Assembly (NCBI GenBank): GCA_002379985.1
Contig: DFVG01000017.1
Coordinates: 8,830 to 72,829, forward strand
Source: Flavobacteriaceae bacterium UBA4166
Lineage (GTDB): Bacteria; Bacteroidota; Bacteroidia; Flavobacteriales; Flavobacteriaceae
Direction: 5' to 3'
DNA: 64,000 nt
Below the pieces are notes generated by a model. That model worked only from the letters and a program-made list of their open reading frames with translations. It made no database searches and was not told where the DNA came from. Below, piece after piece: positions 25,765 through 34,377 of this stretch (within the stretch, counting starts at the first letter, position 1; each line of letters opens with the position of its first letter). A program made the position numbers and the translations under genes.

Positions 25765-27042
25765 TTAATCCTTATGGACCACACCATTCTTCATCACAAA
25801 GACCACATTCTCCATGGTAGCGATCTCTTTGGTAGGATCTTCGTCCACCGCAATAATATCGGCCAAGAAGCCTTCTTTGATCTGCCCTAGCGACGTTTCC
25901 ATATCCAACAATTTGGCATTGGTAATGGTAGCCGACTGGAGGGTTGCCATAGCCGGCATCCCTGCTTCTACCATATATCCAAATTCTTTTCCATTCTGTC
26001 CATGGGGAAACACTCCGGCATCTGTTCCGAAGGCAATATTAACACCGGCATTGTATGCCATTGCATACATATTCTGGATCTTCGACCCGATCTCCAGCGC
26101 TTTCGGCACAATGATCGCAGGATAATATCCTGGCACTTTCGCTTTTTCTGCTACGTACCTTCCAGCAGAGATGGTTGGCACCAAATAGGTACCATATTCT
26201 TTCATAAGGGCAGCAGTTTCTTTATCCATCAAAGAACCGTGCTCGATAGTCGTCACTCCAGCGCGAATGGCGCGTTTCATTCCCTCAATACCATGGGCGT
26301 GTGCCGCTACTTTCATTCCGTACTCTTTTGCTGTTCGTACGATCTCATCCACCTCTTCTTGCGTGAATTGGGGATTTTGCCCGCTCTTCGCAACGCTCAA
26401 TACTCCTCCAGTAGCAGTGATCTTGATCCAATCGGCTCCATTTTTATAGCGTTGTCGAACGGCTTTTCTAGCATCCGCTACGCCGTTAATCACACCTTCT
26501 TTGGGACCCGGATCCCCCATGAGTTCGCGATTCCGACCGTTAGTAGGATCGGCATGACCTCCTGTGGTTCCAATGGCTTTTTCTGCAGTAAAAATTCGTG
26601 GTCCCGGTACTTTACCACGAGCAATCGCATCTCGCAACGAAACATTCACACCACTTCCTCCCAAGTCACGAACGGTGGTAAATCCTGCCATCAACGTGCG
26701 TTTGGCAATTTCCGCAGCATTATAAGCTACATCGGCGTCATTCAAGGTAAAGGTTTCTAAGTACCGATTTGGGTTGGTTTCTCCTTCAATATGAACATGC
26801 ATATCAATAAGGCCGGGCATGACGGTTTTATCACTCAGATCTATAATCACGTCATCAGAGCGTTTGGTGGCAAAAAAACCATCTCGCACTTGCGTGATCT
26901 TATTGCCTTGTACAACGATGGTTTTCTTTTCGGAAATGGTTCCGGATTGTGTATCCACGAGCTTTCCACAGTGAATATAAGTACTCTGTGCAGAAAGACT
27001 TCCGAAGCATACAACAATAAAGAGAAGGTATAAATATTTCAT
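25765..27042 (-). CDS. secreted amidohydrolase family protein
   Basis: A 425-residue metal-dependent hydrolase with a signal peptide (1-18, SLSA-Q). The first metal motif is GLIDMHVHIEGE near 76-87, the probable carboxylated lysine is in DWIKITATGGVLS near 205-217, and further metal histidines lie in VAAHAHG near 246-252 and in TIEHGS near 267-272. The catalytic aspartate is in FGTDAG near 342-347. The type resembles Xaa-Pro dipeptidase-like or imidazolonepropionase-like amidohydrolases; the substrate is unknown. It lies downstream of galE by 8 bases on the same strand. Confidence 0.88.
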   Translation of the reverse strand: MKYLYLLFIVVCFGSLSAQSTYIHCGKLVDTQSGTISEKKTIVVQGNKITQVRDGFFATKRSDDVIIDLSDKTVMPGLIDMHVHIEGETNPNRYLETFTLNDADVAYNAAEIAKRTLMAGFTTVRDLGGSGVNVSLRDAIARGKVPGPRIFTAEKAIGTTGGHADPTNGRNRELMGDPGPKEGVINGVADARKAVRQRYKNGADWIKITATGGVLSVAKSGQNPQFTQEEVDEIVRTAKEYGMKVAAHAHGIEGMKRAIRAGVTTIEHGSLMDKETAALMKEYGTYLVPTISAGRYVAEKAKVPGYYPAIIVPKALEIGSKIQNMYAMAYNAGVNIAFGTDAGVFPHGQNGKEFGYMVEAGMPAMATLQSATITNAKLLDMETSLGQIKEGFLADIIAVDEDPTKEIATMENVVFVMKNGVVHKD

Positions 27043-27050
27043 AAGGGTAA

Positions 27051-28070
27051 TTATTGATTTCTAATTTTTTGCTCCCACTTCCAAGCCGAAGCTAATGCTT
27101 CTTCCATAGTCTTTTTTGCTTTCCAACCTAGCGTCTTATTAGCCTGTGTGGTGTCTGCATAAACCGACACTACGTCGCCGGATCTGCGGTCTGTAATTTC
27201 ATAAAACAACGAAATTCCCGTTGTTTCTTCAAAAGCAGTAATCACTTCTAACACAGAACTTCCTTTACCTGTGCCTACATTAAAGACTTCGAAAGAATTT
27301 TTGTTTTTCCCGTCAAGCAATCGTTGCAGTGCCACGACATGTGCTTCGGCAAGGTCAACAACATGAATATAATCGCGAATGCAGCTACCGTCCTTCGTTG
27401 GATAATCGTTTCCAAAAACTAACAACTTTTCTCGAAGTCCGACAGCAGTCTGCGTTATAAATGGCACTAAATTCTGCGGAACACCTACAGGAAGTTCTCC
27501 AATGTGTGCCGTTTCATGTGCGCCGATAGGGTTGAAATAGCGCAACGAAATAGCCTGCAATTTGGAAGCGACACAAGTATCTTTGATAATTTCTTCATTG
27601 ATCTGCTTCGTGTTTCCATAAGGCGACGTGGCCTCTTTTATCGGAGCATTTTCAGTAATGGGAAGGGCATCGGGTTCGCCATACACAGTGCAAGAGGAAC
27701 TAAAGATAAGGTTTGGGACATCGTATTCTTTGCAATTCTGAAGAAGATACACTAAGGAGTGAATGTTATTTTCATAATACAATAACGGATTTTCAACACT
27801 TTCTCCTACGGCTTTGCTTGCCGCAAAATGGATCACTCCGTCAAGATCAGGATGCGATTGAAAAAAGTCGGCTACAGCCGACTTATCCCTTAGTTCCAAA
27901 CGTTCAAATTGGGGTGCCTTTCCGGTAATCGATTCAATACCCACCAACACATCGATAGACGCATTAGACAGATTATCTACCACAACCACTTCAAAACCTG
28001 TTTCCTGAAGGGCTACGACCGTATGAGAGCCAATATACCCTAATCCACCTGTTACTAGAATTTTTTTCAT
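27051..28070 (-). CDS. galE: UDP-glucose 4-epimerase
   Basis: A 339-residue short-chain-dehydrogenase-type epimerase interconverting UDP-glucose and UDP-galactose. The NAD-binding loop GGLGYIGSH is at 8-16. The catalytic serine/tyrosine/lysine set is visible in IFSSSCTVYG near 121-130 and YGNTK near 151-155. The substrate loop SLRYFNPIGAHE near 175-186 and the C-terminal RRSGDVVSVYAD near 293-304 match GalE. Its ATG overlaps the stop of the DegT-type aminotransferase gene by one base, consistent with coupled expression for sugar nucleotide metabolism. Confidence 0.95.
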   Translation of the reverse strand: MKKILVTGGLGYIGSHTVVALQETGFEVVVVDNLSNASIDVLVGIESITGKAPQFERLELRDKSAVADFFQSHPDLDGVIHFAASKAVGESVENPLLYYENNIHSLVYLLQNCKEYDVPNLIFSSSCTVYGEPDALPITENAPIKEATSPYGNTKQINEEIIKDTCVASKLQAISLRYFNPIGAHETAHIGELPVGVPQNLVPFITQTAVGLREKLLVFGNDYPTKDGSCIRDYIHVVDLAEAHVVALQRLLDGKNKNSFEVFNVGTGKGSSVLEVITAFEETTGISLFYEITDRRSGDVVSVYADTTQANKTLGWKAKKTMEEALASAWKWEQKIRNQ

Positions 28071-29227
28071 CAGGCTGTTACAAATGTTATCACTGCTTTT
28101 GTAATATAGTCAATTTGCTCATCATTTAACTCCGTATGCATAGGAAGCGAAATCACTTCTTTTACCAATTGATTGGTCACAGCAAAATCGGCTTCCTTAT
28201 AACGCTCATCTGCATATGCTTTTTGAAGATGCAAGGGAATAGGATAATAGACGCCACAAGGAATTCCTTGTTCATTCAAATGATTTACCAGCGCATCTCG
28301 GTCTGTATTAATTAGTCGTAATGTATATTGATGAAACACGTGACAATCACAAACATCACAGATTCCCAAGGGAGCCTCACAATAGCCGGTAGGCGTAATG
28401 ATATTCTCAATACCTTGGAAAGCTTCCGTATACTTCCTCGCTGCATTTCTTCGGCTGGCATTGTACGAATCTAACTGTGGTAATTTAGCACGTAAAATAG
28501 TAGCTTGAATAGAATCCAAGCGTGAATTCACGCCTACCACATCATGATGATATCGCACATACATTCCGTGATTTACGATACCGCGTATGGTATGGGCCAG
28601 TTCGTCATCATTCGTAAAGATGGCACCTCCATCACCATAGCATCCTAAATTTTTACTAGGGAAGAACGAAGTAGATCCCACATGGCCAATCGTTCCTGTT
28701 TTTTTCTTGGTTCCGTCTTCTGAAGTGTACGTTCCGCCGATGGCTTGAGCATTATCTTCAATAACATATAGATCGTGTTCTTCGGCCAGCGCCATTAAAG
28801 CGTCCATAGGTGCCGATAACCCAAACAGGTGTACGGGAACAATTGCTTTGGTTTTAGGAGTGATGGCTTTCTTCACGGCCTCAACATCTATATTGAAACT
28901 CACGGGATCTACATCTACCAAAACCGGTGTTAGCCCAAGTAGGGCAATCACCTCCACGGTAGCGGCGAACGTGAAATCAGCAGTAATCACTTCATCTCCC
29001 GGTTGCAATCCCAATCCCATCATGGCAATTTGCAAAGCATCGGTACCGTTGGCACACGGAATCACGTGTTTGACGTCTAGATAGCTTTCTAATTCTTGCT
29101 GAAAAGCATGAACTTCAGGACCATTAATGTAGGCTGCAGAAGAGATCACATCGAGAACCGACCGATCTACCTGTTCTTTAATTTTTTCGTATTGACCTTT
29201 CAGGTCGACCATCTGTATCTTTTTCAT
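28070..29227 (-). CDS. DegT/DnrJ/EryC1/StrS family sugar aminotransferase
   Basis: A 385-residue PLP-dependent enzyme of the family that aminates keto-sugars on nucleotide carriers. The ATG at 29227 (MKKIQMVDLKGQYEKI) is preferred to the GTG six codons upstream. The PLP lysine lies in FFPSKNLGCYGDGGAI near 185-200, the cofactor aspartate region in VIEDNAQAIGG near 153-163, and ACN-type start ANGTDALQIAM near 57-67. Members make amino sugars for surface polysaccharide. Coupling with galE supports a sugar-nucleotide role. The cysteine-rich ICDVCDCHVFH segment near 288-298 is a small oddity. Confidence 0.9.
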   Translation of the reverse strand: MKKIQMVDLKGQYEKIKEQVDRSVLDVISSAAYINGPEVHAFQQELESYLDVKHVIPCANGTDALQIAMMGLGLQPGDEVITADFTFAATVEVIALLGLTPVLVDVDPVSFNIDVEAVKKAITPKTKAIVPVHLFGLSAPMDALMALAEEHDLYVIEDNAQAIGGTYTSEDGTKKKTGTIGHVGSTSFFPSKNLGCYGDGGAIFTNDDELAHTIRGIVNHGMYVRYHHDVVGVNSRLDSIQATILRAKLPQLDSYNASRRNAARKYTEAFQGIENIITPTGYCEAPLGICDVCDCHVFHQYTLRLINTDRDALVNHLNEQGIPCGVYYPIPLHLQKAYADERYKEADFAVTNQLVKEVISLPMHTELNDEQIDYITKAVITFVTA

Positions 29228-29333
29228 ACGCTGCGTTGAAATCACCTAATATTCTCTCCGTAAAACTACAAATTTGTTCGCGTTCAGCAGGGCCGAAAAA
29301 TAGCTTTTTAGCATTTTACCATTTGGATTCTTC

Positions 29334-29341
29334 TATCTTTG
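29334..29341 (+). promoter_or_regulatory. -7 promoter box for waaA
   Basis: TATCTTTG is an exact TAnnTTTG match 33 bases before the chosen waaA start codon at 29375. Confidence 0.55.
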
Positions 29342-29374
29342 TGTTCTTCGGATCTCTTAACGCCAACTGCATTC

Positions 29375-30628
29375 ATGCGTTTTTTATACAATGTCCTCAT
29401 TCAAATTTCCTATGCCGCCATTTGGTGCGCACAAGGATTTAGTTTGAAGATGAAAGCATTTGTACAAGGCAGAAAACACAGCTTCACTGACCTAGAGAAA
29501 ACCATACATCCAACCGATACTACGGTTTGGTTTCACTGTGCTTCGCTGGGAGAATTTGAACAAGGACTACCTATCATGGAGGCTCTTAAAAAGACATATC
29601 CCCATGTGAAATTGGTGATTACTTTCTTTTCGCCTTCTGGATATGAAATTAAAAAAAACGCCCCTATCGCGGATGCGGTTGTCTATCTTCCATGGGATAC
29701 TCGAAAGAATGCACAGCGCTTCATAGCGCAGGTGCGACCACAATGGGCCTTTTTTGTAAAGTATGAGTTTTGGCCCAATTACTTATTTGAACTGAAAGCG
29801 CAACAAATCCCTACGTTTCTAGTCTCCGGATTATTTCGACCCAACCAACTTTTCTTTAAGTGGTATGGTGGTTTTTATCGGAAGGCATTGGAAACGTTCG
29901 ACCACTTTTTTTTACAGAGTGCATCTTCACAGGCTTTATTAGAGGGCATTGATATTACGCATACTACCCTTAGCGGTGATACTCGTTTTGATCGCGTAGC
30001 AAAACAAATTGAAATTGACAATACGGTTCCTTTTATTGAAGAGTTTATTGATGAAAATCTTTGTTTGGTCTGCGGAAGTACATGGCCTGAAGACGAACAA
30101 GTGCTCTTACCCTATTTGCTTCAGCGTAATAACCAACTAAAAAGCATCGTGGCTCCACATAATGTGGACGAATCAACCATTCGTCAATTGAAATCCCGCT
30201 TGGGGGAAGCATGCATTTTATATTCCGAAGTACTTAAAAATGGAATGAATGGCAGTCCAGATGTTTTGATCATCGACAGCATCGGGCTCCTAAGCAAACT
30301 GTATAGCTATGCCGACATCGCTTATGTAGGCGGGGCCATGGGAAGTACGGGACTTCACAATATTTTAGAACCGGCCACCTTTGGGGTTCCTATCATCATC
30401 GGAAAACATTTTGAAAAATTTCCGGAAGCCGAGCGGCTACGTCAATTGGCAGGACTTTTTTCTATTGATAGTTCCGAAAGTTGTGCAAAGATGCTAAACC
30501 AACTGATTACAGAGCGTTCTTTCCGAGAGAAAACAGGAATGATCGCCGGCCATTTTGTAAATAGTAATACCGGAGCCACACAGCGCATTATGCAACATTT
30601 AAAAGAGCATTATACTGTCACTGCCTGA
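29375..30628 (+). CDS. waaA: 3-deoxy-D-manno-octulosonic acid (Kdo) transferase
   Basis: A 417-residue glycosyltransferase that adds Kdo to lipid A precursor on the inner face of the inner membrane. The start at 29375 gives the typical membrane-anchoring N-terminus (MRFLYNVLIQISYAAIWCAQ). Signature regions are VWFHCASLGEFEQG near 50-63, TFFSPSGYEI near 86-95, the PWD and FVKYEFWPNYL segment near 133, and the C-terminal YADIAYVGGAMGSTGLHNILEP region near 317-338. The family has two Rossmann-like halves, which fit. It is divergent from the DegT-galE unit and converges, overlapping by 19 bases, with the DUF2461 gene. Confidence 0.93.
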   Translation: MRFLYNVLIQISYAAIWCAQGFSLKMKAFVQGRKHSFTDLEKTIHPTDTTVWFHCASLGEFEQGLPIMEALKKTYPHVKLVITFFSPSGYEIKKNAPIADAVVYLPWDTRKNAQRFIAQVRPQWAFFVKYEFWPNYLFELKAQQIPTFLVSGLFRPNQLFFKWYGGFYRKALETFDHFFLQSASSQALLEGIDITHTTLSGDTRFDRVAKQIEIDNTVPFIEEFIDENLCLVCGSTWPEDEQVLLPYLLQRNNQLKSIVAPHNVDESTIRQLKSRLGEACILYSEVLKNGMNGSPDVLIIDSIGLLSKLYSYADIAYVGGAMGSTGLHNILEPATFGVPIIIGKHFEKFPEAERLRQLAGLFSIDSSESCAKMLNQLITERSFREKTGMIAGHFVNSNTGATQRIMQHLKEHYTVTA

Positions 30629-31263
30629 TTGAGGTAGCGTCTAAATGGCAACATTTCTTTATAAATACCAATCACTAATTCCTCAAAAGAATCTGAAAAG
30701 ATCTCAGCTTTTGTAAGAGGTCGCGTCACCGCAAAAGATCTTCTGCGAAGCAAATTGATGTGTTCATGATCTTGTGAAAACCCTTTTGGGGCTGTTTTTA
30801 AAGGATTGTTTTCAACAAGGGAACCAAACATTTTTACAAAACTGGGACGGTGCAGTACCTTTTTTAATTCGTGACCATTATAATCGATTGCTTGTCGGAT
30901 ACTCCGCAATAGCTTCGAGCTGGGATGCCAGTAACCTCCGCCGATAAAGCACTCGTTCACCCCAAAATGTAGATAAAAATCACCTTGCTTGCTCACTTGA
31001 TCCAGTCCGGCTCCAAAATGATCTTTATACACCGGTCGATCGGGATGAAACATAAGGTTATTGTTGATCCTATTAATAGCTTTTTTACCGGGAGTATCAT
31101 AATAATTGGGATCTATCTGAGCCAGTTTCATGTTCATTTGATCCAGCCACGCAATCAACGAATCACGCACATCATGGTATTCTGAACGGTGTGCATCCAT
31201 CCAAGCCGTTTCGTTGTTTTGAGTGAGTTTTTCCAGAAATGTAAATAGCTTTTGAAAGTCCAT
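30610..31263 (-). CDS. DUF2461 domain-containing protein
   Basis: A 217-residue cytoplasmic protein matching DUF2461: FLEKLTQNNETAWMDAHRSEY near 9-29, NLMFHPDRPVYKDHFGAG near 69-86, and YLHFGVNECFIGGGYWHPSS near 97-116. The family occurs widely in bacteria and some fungi, without known biochemical function. Its 3' end overlaps the 3' end of waaA on the opposite strand by 19 bases. It appears to be transcribed alone, divergent from the acidic lipoprotein array. Confidence 0.88.
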   Translation of the reverse strand: MDFQKLFTFLEKLTQNNETAWMDAHRSEYHDVRDSLIAWLDQMNMKLAQIDPNYYDTPGKKAINRINNNLMFHPDRPVYKDHFGAGLDQVSKQGDFYLHFGVNECFIGGGYWHPSSKLLRSIRQAIDYNGHELKKVLHRPSFVKMFGSLVENNPLKTAPKGFSQDHEHINLLRRRSFAVTRPLTKAEIFSDSFEELVIGIYKEMLPFRRYLNQAVTV

Positions 31264-31381
31264 ATATGTGTATAAAATTAAGGCTATAACAACGAATTCA
31301 TTTAAAAATTTAATAAAACTTTACAATATCTCAAATGTTAAATCCTGTAGATTTGTTTCATAATCTTTAAACACCAACCCT

Positions 31382-31600
31382 ATGAAACGCATCGTATTAA
31401 CACTTGCATTGGCTTCAACGATGACCTTTGCAGTTTCTTGTAGAGAAACCACCGAAAAAGAGGTGATTCGTGAAGTAGAAGTAGAAACTACTGACGACGA
31501 AGACGCTGAAGGAATTTTAGAAAGAACCGCAAAAGAAGTTGATAAAGAGGTCAATGAAGAAATTAACGAAGAGATCGACAAAATAGGAAATGACGATTAA
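31382..31600 (+). CDS. small acidic CRET-type lipoprotein (copy 1)
   Basis: A 72-residue precursor with a hydrophobic signal (1-19) and a lipobox-like AVSC; after the cysteine the mature protein starts CRETTEKEV. The mature part is very rich in Glu and Asp and lacks aromatic residues, with helical-looking KEVDKEVNEEINEEIDK at the end. It belongs with four other short genes nearby that share the same post-cysteine CRE/DT start. No function is known. It is the first of three genes (28- and 21-base gaps) that end at one terminator, so it probably forms an operon with copies 2 and 3. Confidence 0.75.
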   Translation: MKRIVLTLALASTMTFAVSCRETTEKEVIREVEVETTDDEDAEGILERTAKEVDKEVNEEINEEIDKIGNDD

Positions 31601-31628
31601 TCACAATCTAACCATTAAAACGTAACAT

Positions 31629-31883
31629 ATGAAAAAGTTAATGATAAGCCTGCTTTTGGTAGCGGCTTTTAGTACCAGTTTCGTCTCCTGTCGTGATACC
31701 AAAAAGGCAGATGACATGGAAGACGTAGTAGATGATGTTGAAGACGCTATTGATGATGCCGCAGACGAAGTAGAAGATGCTGTTGATGATGACGCTACCG
31801 ATCCCGTGGAAAACACACTTCAAGAAGGCGTAAACGAGGCACAGGAAAACACCGGACTTGGTGGTACCGATGATGCTTCATAA
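31629..31883 (+). CDS. small acidic CRET-type lipoprotein with 11-residue repeats (copy 2)
   Basis: An 84-residue precursor with signal and lipobox FVSC, mature start CRDTKKADD. Two adjacent 11-residue units are visible, VEDAIDDAADE and VEDAVDDDATD, preceded by a partial one and followed by PVENTLQEGV. The underlying DNA shows the same imperfect repeat. The mature protein is extremely acidic and has almost no aromatic residues. Hendecad repeats of this kind form amphipathic helices in proteins such as apolipoproteins and LEA proteins. Any membrane- or protein-surface role here is inference. It is in a three-gene run with copies 1 and 3. Confidence 0.75.
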   Translation: MKKLMISLLLVAAFSTSFVSCRDTKKADDMEDVVDDVEDAIDDAADEVEDAVDDDATDPVENTLQEGVNEAQENTGLGGTDDAS

Positions 31884-31904
31884 CAAATCACAAAAATGTA
31901 TATC

Positions 31905-32162
31905 ATGAAAAAAGTATTGTTTATAACTCTATGTACGCTATTAATGGCAACTTCATTCACTTCATGTCGAGAGACCAATGAAGATGAGAAGACTGCTGAA
32001 GAGCTTGTAGAAGAAATGGAAGCCGAAGGTGCCGACATCAAAAAGAAAGTAGATGATGACGAAACCAAGATCAAGATGGAAACCGAAAATAAAGAGGTGA
32101 AAATCAAGACTGAAGACGGCGAATCCAAAATCAAAATTAAGACCGAGAATGATGATGCATAA
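31905..32162 (+). CDS. small charged CRET-type lipoprotein (copy 3)
   Basis: An 85-residue precursor; the ATG at 31905 is used because it begins the signal peptide (MKKVLFITLCTLL), while 31896 would add three residues. The lipobox is FTSC and the mature start CRETNEDEK. Unlike the other copies, its second half alternates Lys with Glu/Asp (KIKMETENKEVKIKTEDGE) with short repeats KIK-E/T, suggesting a beta-prone or extended charged segment and not an acidic helix. Function unknown. It ends the three-gene run just before a strong terminator. Confidence 0.75.
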   Translation: MKKVLFITLCTLLMATSFTSCRETNEDEKTAEELVEEMEAEGADIKKKVDDDETKIKMETENKEVKIKTEDGESKIKIKTENDDA

Positions 32163-32185
32163 GATGCATTATTAGAAACAATCTG

Positions 32186-32214
32186 AAAATGGTCCCTCTT
32201 GGGGCCATTTTTTA
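32186..32214 (+). terminator. terminator after lipoprotein copies 1-3
   Basis: AAATGG-t-CCC pairs with GGG-g-CCATTT around a four-base loop, followed by T. It also reaches the 3' end of the repressor gene encoded on the opposite strand. Confidence 0.8.
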
Positions 32215-32982
32215 TGTATTTAAGGTATTGATCTGCCCTTTCAATTCTTCCATCGATTGTTGTAATTGCCTTAGCAAGGTGCTATCTGAAGGCTCTTCAA
32301 TACCGAACGTCAATTTACTATTAACCTGCCATAGTTCTTGAATATCAGTTACCTCAACTTCTATAGGAAGGTATTCAGGATTAAGCGATATGAGTCGGAT
32401 TTTCTCTGGATTTCCGGAAACTTTCTGAAGTTTTTTCACCAATACCGAATCGTGCAATACCACGATAAAGATCTTACTATCACTAGCTTCGGCAATACTT
32501 GAAACAGCTTTTCCCAAAACCCATTCGTTAGGCCGGATATTTGGCAACATACTATCTCCTTCCACCTGAAAACCACGATAGGTAGCGTTTCGATACTGCG
32601 GTAAGGGAATATTGAATGACGGAAGACTCTGGTACCATTCTACATCTTGAATATTATGTGGATATCCGGCAGCAGCCTTCTGGTTCACCAAAAGAATACT
32701 GTCTTCGGAAGCCTCATTCAGCGTGATGACCTTCGGACTTACATCGCCACCATGGATAGAAACATATTGACGTACACTTTTTCCGAATAACCAAAGAGGA
32801 TTTATCTGAAACTGATGCAAAAGCTCCATGACGGCCTTCCCGGATATTTTGGTCTTACCGCGCTCAATATCTGCGGTAGTTGTTCCAATTCCGAGCAATT
32901 CAGCAAAGGATTGTTGCGTGTGATGTTGCTCTTCGCGAACGCGCTTAAAACGCTTGGCTTCAATACTTACTTCTTTTCCCAT
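32212..32982 (-). CDS. LexA-like repressor: helix-turn-helix plus S24 peptidase domain
   Basis: A 256-residue regulator; the ATG at 32982 (MGKEVSIEAKRF) is chosen because upstream codons lie within the operator region. Residues about 8-66 form an XRE-type helix-turn-helix (HHTQQSFAELLGIGTTTADIERGK). The C-terminal half is a LexA/S24 domain: cleavage-site-like A105-G106 in QKAAAGYP, catalytic serine S144 in VEGDSMLP and lysine K183 in SVLVKKL. All residues needed for RecA-stimulated self-cleavage are present, so loss of repression upon DNA damage is plausible. A short coiled-coil tail (233-255) follows. It is divergent from the DNA-repair pair and shares an operator array with it. Confidence 0.88.
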   Translation of the reverse strand: MGKEVSIEAKRFKRVREEQHHTQQSFAELLGIGTTTADIERGKTKISGKAVMELLHQFQINPLWLFGKSVRQYVSIHGGDVSPKVITLNEASEDSILLVNQKAAAGYPHNIQDVEWYQSLPSFNIPLPQYRNATYRGFQVEGDSMLPNIRPNEWVLGKAVSSIAEASDSKIFIVVLHDSVLVKKLQKVSGNPEKIRLISLNPEYLPIEVEVTDIQELWQVNSKLTFGIEEPSDSTLLRQLQQSMEELKGQINTLNT

Positions 32983-32998
32983 AGGCACAAGATACAGT

Positions 32999-33079
32999 AT
33001 TTTGGAATATATCCAAAATGACAACGGATATAATCCTATTTTTAGGAAATTTTCCATAATTTTGGAACAAATCCATTTG
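32999..33079. promoter_or_regulatory. array of four GGA-N5-TCC operator-like sites
   Basis: Four dyads with identical GGA-N5-TCC geometry lie at 33004-33014, 33026-33036, 33045-33055 and 33064-33074, with centres 22, 19 and 19 bases apart (about two helical turns). The first is embedded in a longer palindrome, ATTTTGGA-ATATA-TCCAAAAT (32999-33019). The last overlaps the -7 box of the repair genes. They fill the 99-bp region between the S24 repressor gene and the radical-SAM gene, so they are the obvious binding sites of that repressor. The binding assignment is inferred. Confidence 0.75.
33057..33064 (+). promoter_or_regulatory. -7 promoter box of the radical-SAM repair pair
   Basis: TAATTTTG is an exact TAnnTTTG match 17 bases before the ATG at 33082. 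The fourth operator-like dyad (33064-33074) begins at its last base, so a bound repressor would block initiation. Confidence 0.6.
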
Positions 33080-33081
33080 CT

Positions 33082-34374
33082 ATGAATTTTGATCGGATTA
33101 AAGAAAAATTAGAGATCCTGGCCGATGCAGCCAAATACGATGTTTCCTGTGCCTCTAGCGGAAGTACTCGAAAAAATAAGAACAAAGGGTTGGGAAATAG
33201 TTCGGGGATGGGCATTTGCCATTCGTATACGGAAGACGGTCGCTGTGTATCCCTACTGAAAATACTATTGACAAATCACTGCATTTTTGATTGTGCCTAT
33301 TGTGTCACCCGAAAGAGCAATGATATTAAGCGGGCCGCTTTTAAAGTTCAGGAGGTGGTAGATCTCACCATTCAATTCTATCGAAGAAATTATATTGAAG
33401 GGCTCTTTCTTTCTAGCGGAATCTTCAAAAACCCCGATACCACTATGGAACGCTTGGTTCAGGTGGCAAAAAAGTTACGAGAAGAAGAAAATTTCAACGG
33501 TTACATTCATCTGAAATCGATCCCGGGTGCCAGTGATGAACTTATGCGAGAAGCCGGATTGTATGCAGACCGACTTTCAGTGAATATTGAAATTCCGACA
33601 GAACAAGGATTGAAGCAATTAGCTCCCGATAAAAACCGCGAAGATTTTATCAAACCGATGCGGAAAGTAAAGCAGGAAATACAACTATATCGTTCCGAAA
33701 AGAAAAAATTTCGGCACACCCCAGTCTACGCTCCGGCCGGACAGAGCACCCAAATGATTATTGGCGCCACGGGTGAATCGGATGCACAGATCATGTATAC
33801 ATCCGCTTATTTTTACAAGCAATTTCGCATGAAGCGGGTGTACTATTCCGGCTACATCCCTATTAGCTACGATCCACGTTTGCCTATGATAGGCACCGAA
33901 GTACCGATGATGCGAGAAAACAGGTTATATCAAACCGACTGGCTATTGCGCTTTTATGGTTTTGACATTCGGGAATTGTTAAACAAAGAGCATCCTAATC
34001 TTGACATGGACATTGATCCAAAACTTAGCTGGGCCCTACGCAACCTTTCCTTTTTTCCGATAGACATCAATACCGCAGACAAACAATGGCTGGCGCGCAT
34101 TCCCGGCGTTGGAATGAAGTCGGTGCACAAAATCCTTACCGGAAGAAAGCATCAAACCATTCGATGGCATGACTTGCAAAAGATGGGTATCGCTATGAAT
34201 CGTGCAAAATACTTTATCCATTGCCCCGGGACTCCTTATGATTTCAAAGACCGTACGTCTTCTCAAATTAAGGGTTTAATTCTCGGGCACACAACAAGTA
34301 AATATCACAAAACCTATAATGGTCAGTTGAATTTGTTCGAGAATGCAACGACCTCCCTAACCCTTTCTTCCTAG
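33082..34374 (+). CDS. putative DNA modification/repair radical SAM protein (TIGR03916 type)
   Basis: A 430-residue radical-SAM enzyme. The cluster-binding cysteines are C67, C71 and C74 in NHCIFDCAYC. Additional cysteines at 23, 46 and 55 come before, in a glycine/serine-rich segment. The central part is the usual partial TIM barrel (GLFLSSGIF, YIHLKSIPGAS, SVNIEIPT). Residues about 330-385 form a helix-hairpin-helix-like DNA-binding element (ARIPGVGMKSVHKIL and a second half). The family is annotated as DNA modification/repair and its reaction is unknown. It is followed after three bases by its usual partner gene, and controlled by the operator array with the S24 repressor. Confidence 0.88.
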   Translation: MNFDRIKEKLEILADAAKYDVSCASSGSTRKNKNKGLGNSSGMGICHSYTEDGRCVSLLKILLTNHCIFDCAYCVTRKSNDIKRAAFKVQEVVDLTIQFYRRNYIEGLFLSSGIFKNPDTTMERLVQVAKKLREEENFNGYIHLKSIPGASDELMREAGLYADRLSVNIEIPTEQGLKQLAPDKNREDFIKPMRKVKQEIQLYRSEKKKFRHTPVYAPAGQSTQMIIGATGESDAQIMYTSAYFYKQFRMKRVYYSGYIPISYDPRLPMIGTEVPMMRENRLYQTDWLLRFYGFDIRELLNKEHPNLDMDIDPKLSWALRNLSFFPIDINTADKQWLARIPGVGMKSVHKILTGRKHQTIRWHDLQKMGIAMNRAKYFIHCPGTPYDFKDRTSSQIKGLILGHTTSKYHKTYNGQLNLFENATTSLTLSS

Positions 34375-34377
34375 ATC

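Noticed and set aside
26002..26760. A 252-codon open frame antisense to the amidohydrolase gene
   Set aside because: It mirrors the codon pattern of the real gene, has no promoter, lacks domain features and is rich in Ser/His/Cys runs typical of antisense shadow frames.
28340..28380. Cysteine-rich segment in the DegT-type aminotransferase as an iron-sulfur or zinc site
   Set aside because: Only one short cluster (ICDVCDCHVFH) in a loop; members of this family vary here and no partner ligands are visible.
31629..31883. Tandem DNA repeats in lipoprotein copy 2 as a CRISPR-like or satellite array
   Set aside because: The repeats are in frame, imperfect and explained by the 11-residue protein repeat.
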